Below are positions 12,720-12,720 of a stretch of 12,720 nucleotides of DNA, one piece after another. A program made the position numbers and the translations under genes. Source of the stretch: WHSM01 sp050701635 (GTDB lineage Bacteria; Actinomycetota; Actinomycetes; Mycobacteriales; Micromonosporaceae); NCBI GenBank assembly GCA_050701635.1, contig JBOGDF010000150.1:1-12720 (forward strand). The letters run 5' to 3'. The notes under the pieces are model-generated. The model was not told where the DNA came from. It did no database searches and was given only the letters and a program-made list of their open reading frames with translations. Numbering within the stretch: position 1 is the stretch's first letter; each line of letters opens with the position of its first letter.

Positions 12720-12720
12720 C

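Noticed and set aside
1..12720. tRNA, rRNA, CRISPR array, or integrase attachment site
   Set aside because: No cloverleaf-like sequence with a GTTCRA loop, no regularly spaced repeats and no tRNA 3' end duplication were found by reading.

Overview
The window is about 70% G+C. It has the strong G/C third-position bias, GTG starts and 4-base gene overlaps typical of an actinomycete. The gene families suggest a filamentous member, perhaps Micromonosporaceae, but the sequence does not fix the genus.

Layout. (1) Bases 1-3620 are a gene graveyard. They hold the 3' end of a xylulokinase gene (+), a truncated and frameshifted medium-chain polyol dehydrogenase (-), a tyrosine integrase without its N-terminal part and with a frameshift (+), and a broken HTH/TPR regulator of the Streptomyces type (+). 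Next come a small VOC/glyoxalase-like gene (+), which looks intact, and the left end of an IS5-family element cut off inside its transposase. That element is joined directly to a secreted family-3 glycoside hydrolase (-) of which only about the first 120 residues remain. The GH3 remnant still has a good promoter and a ROK/XylR-type palindromic operator. (2) Bases 3618-11771 (-) are one intact four-gene operon in the order jetA-jetB-jetC-jetD. Every junction is a 4-base stop/start overlap (ATGA, GTGA, GTGA). The proteins match the four-gene set TIGR02677/02678/02680/02679 (DUF2397, DUF2398, SMC-like ATPase, DUF2399), which is a type II Wadjet anti-plasmid condensin. (3) Bases 11784-12339 hold a second decayed stretch with remnants of an unrecognised reading frame. 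Bases 12340-12720 hold the C-terminal end of an IS1634/IS4-type transposase.

How it works together. JetA (kleisin-like), JetB (KITE-like) and JetC (SMC ATPase) should form the DNA-translocating complex. JetD (Toprim-fold nuclease) should cut circular DNA once the complex stalls, so the operon is predicted to limit plasmid establishment. The other recognisable genes (xylB, polyol dehydrogenase, GH3, ROK operator) look like leftovers of a pentose or plant-sugar locus. Mobile-element insertions and deletions have broken it up, while the Wadjet operon has stayed intact.
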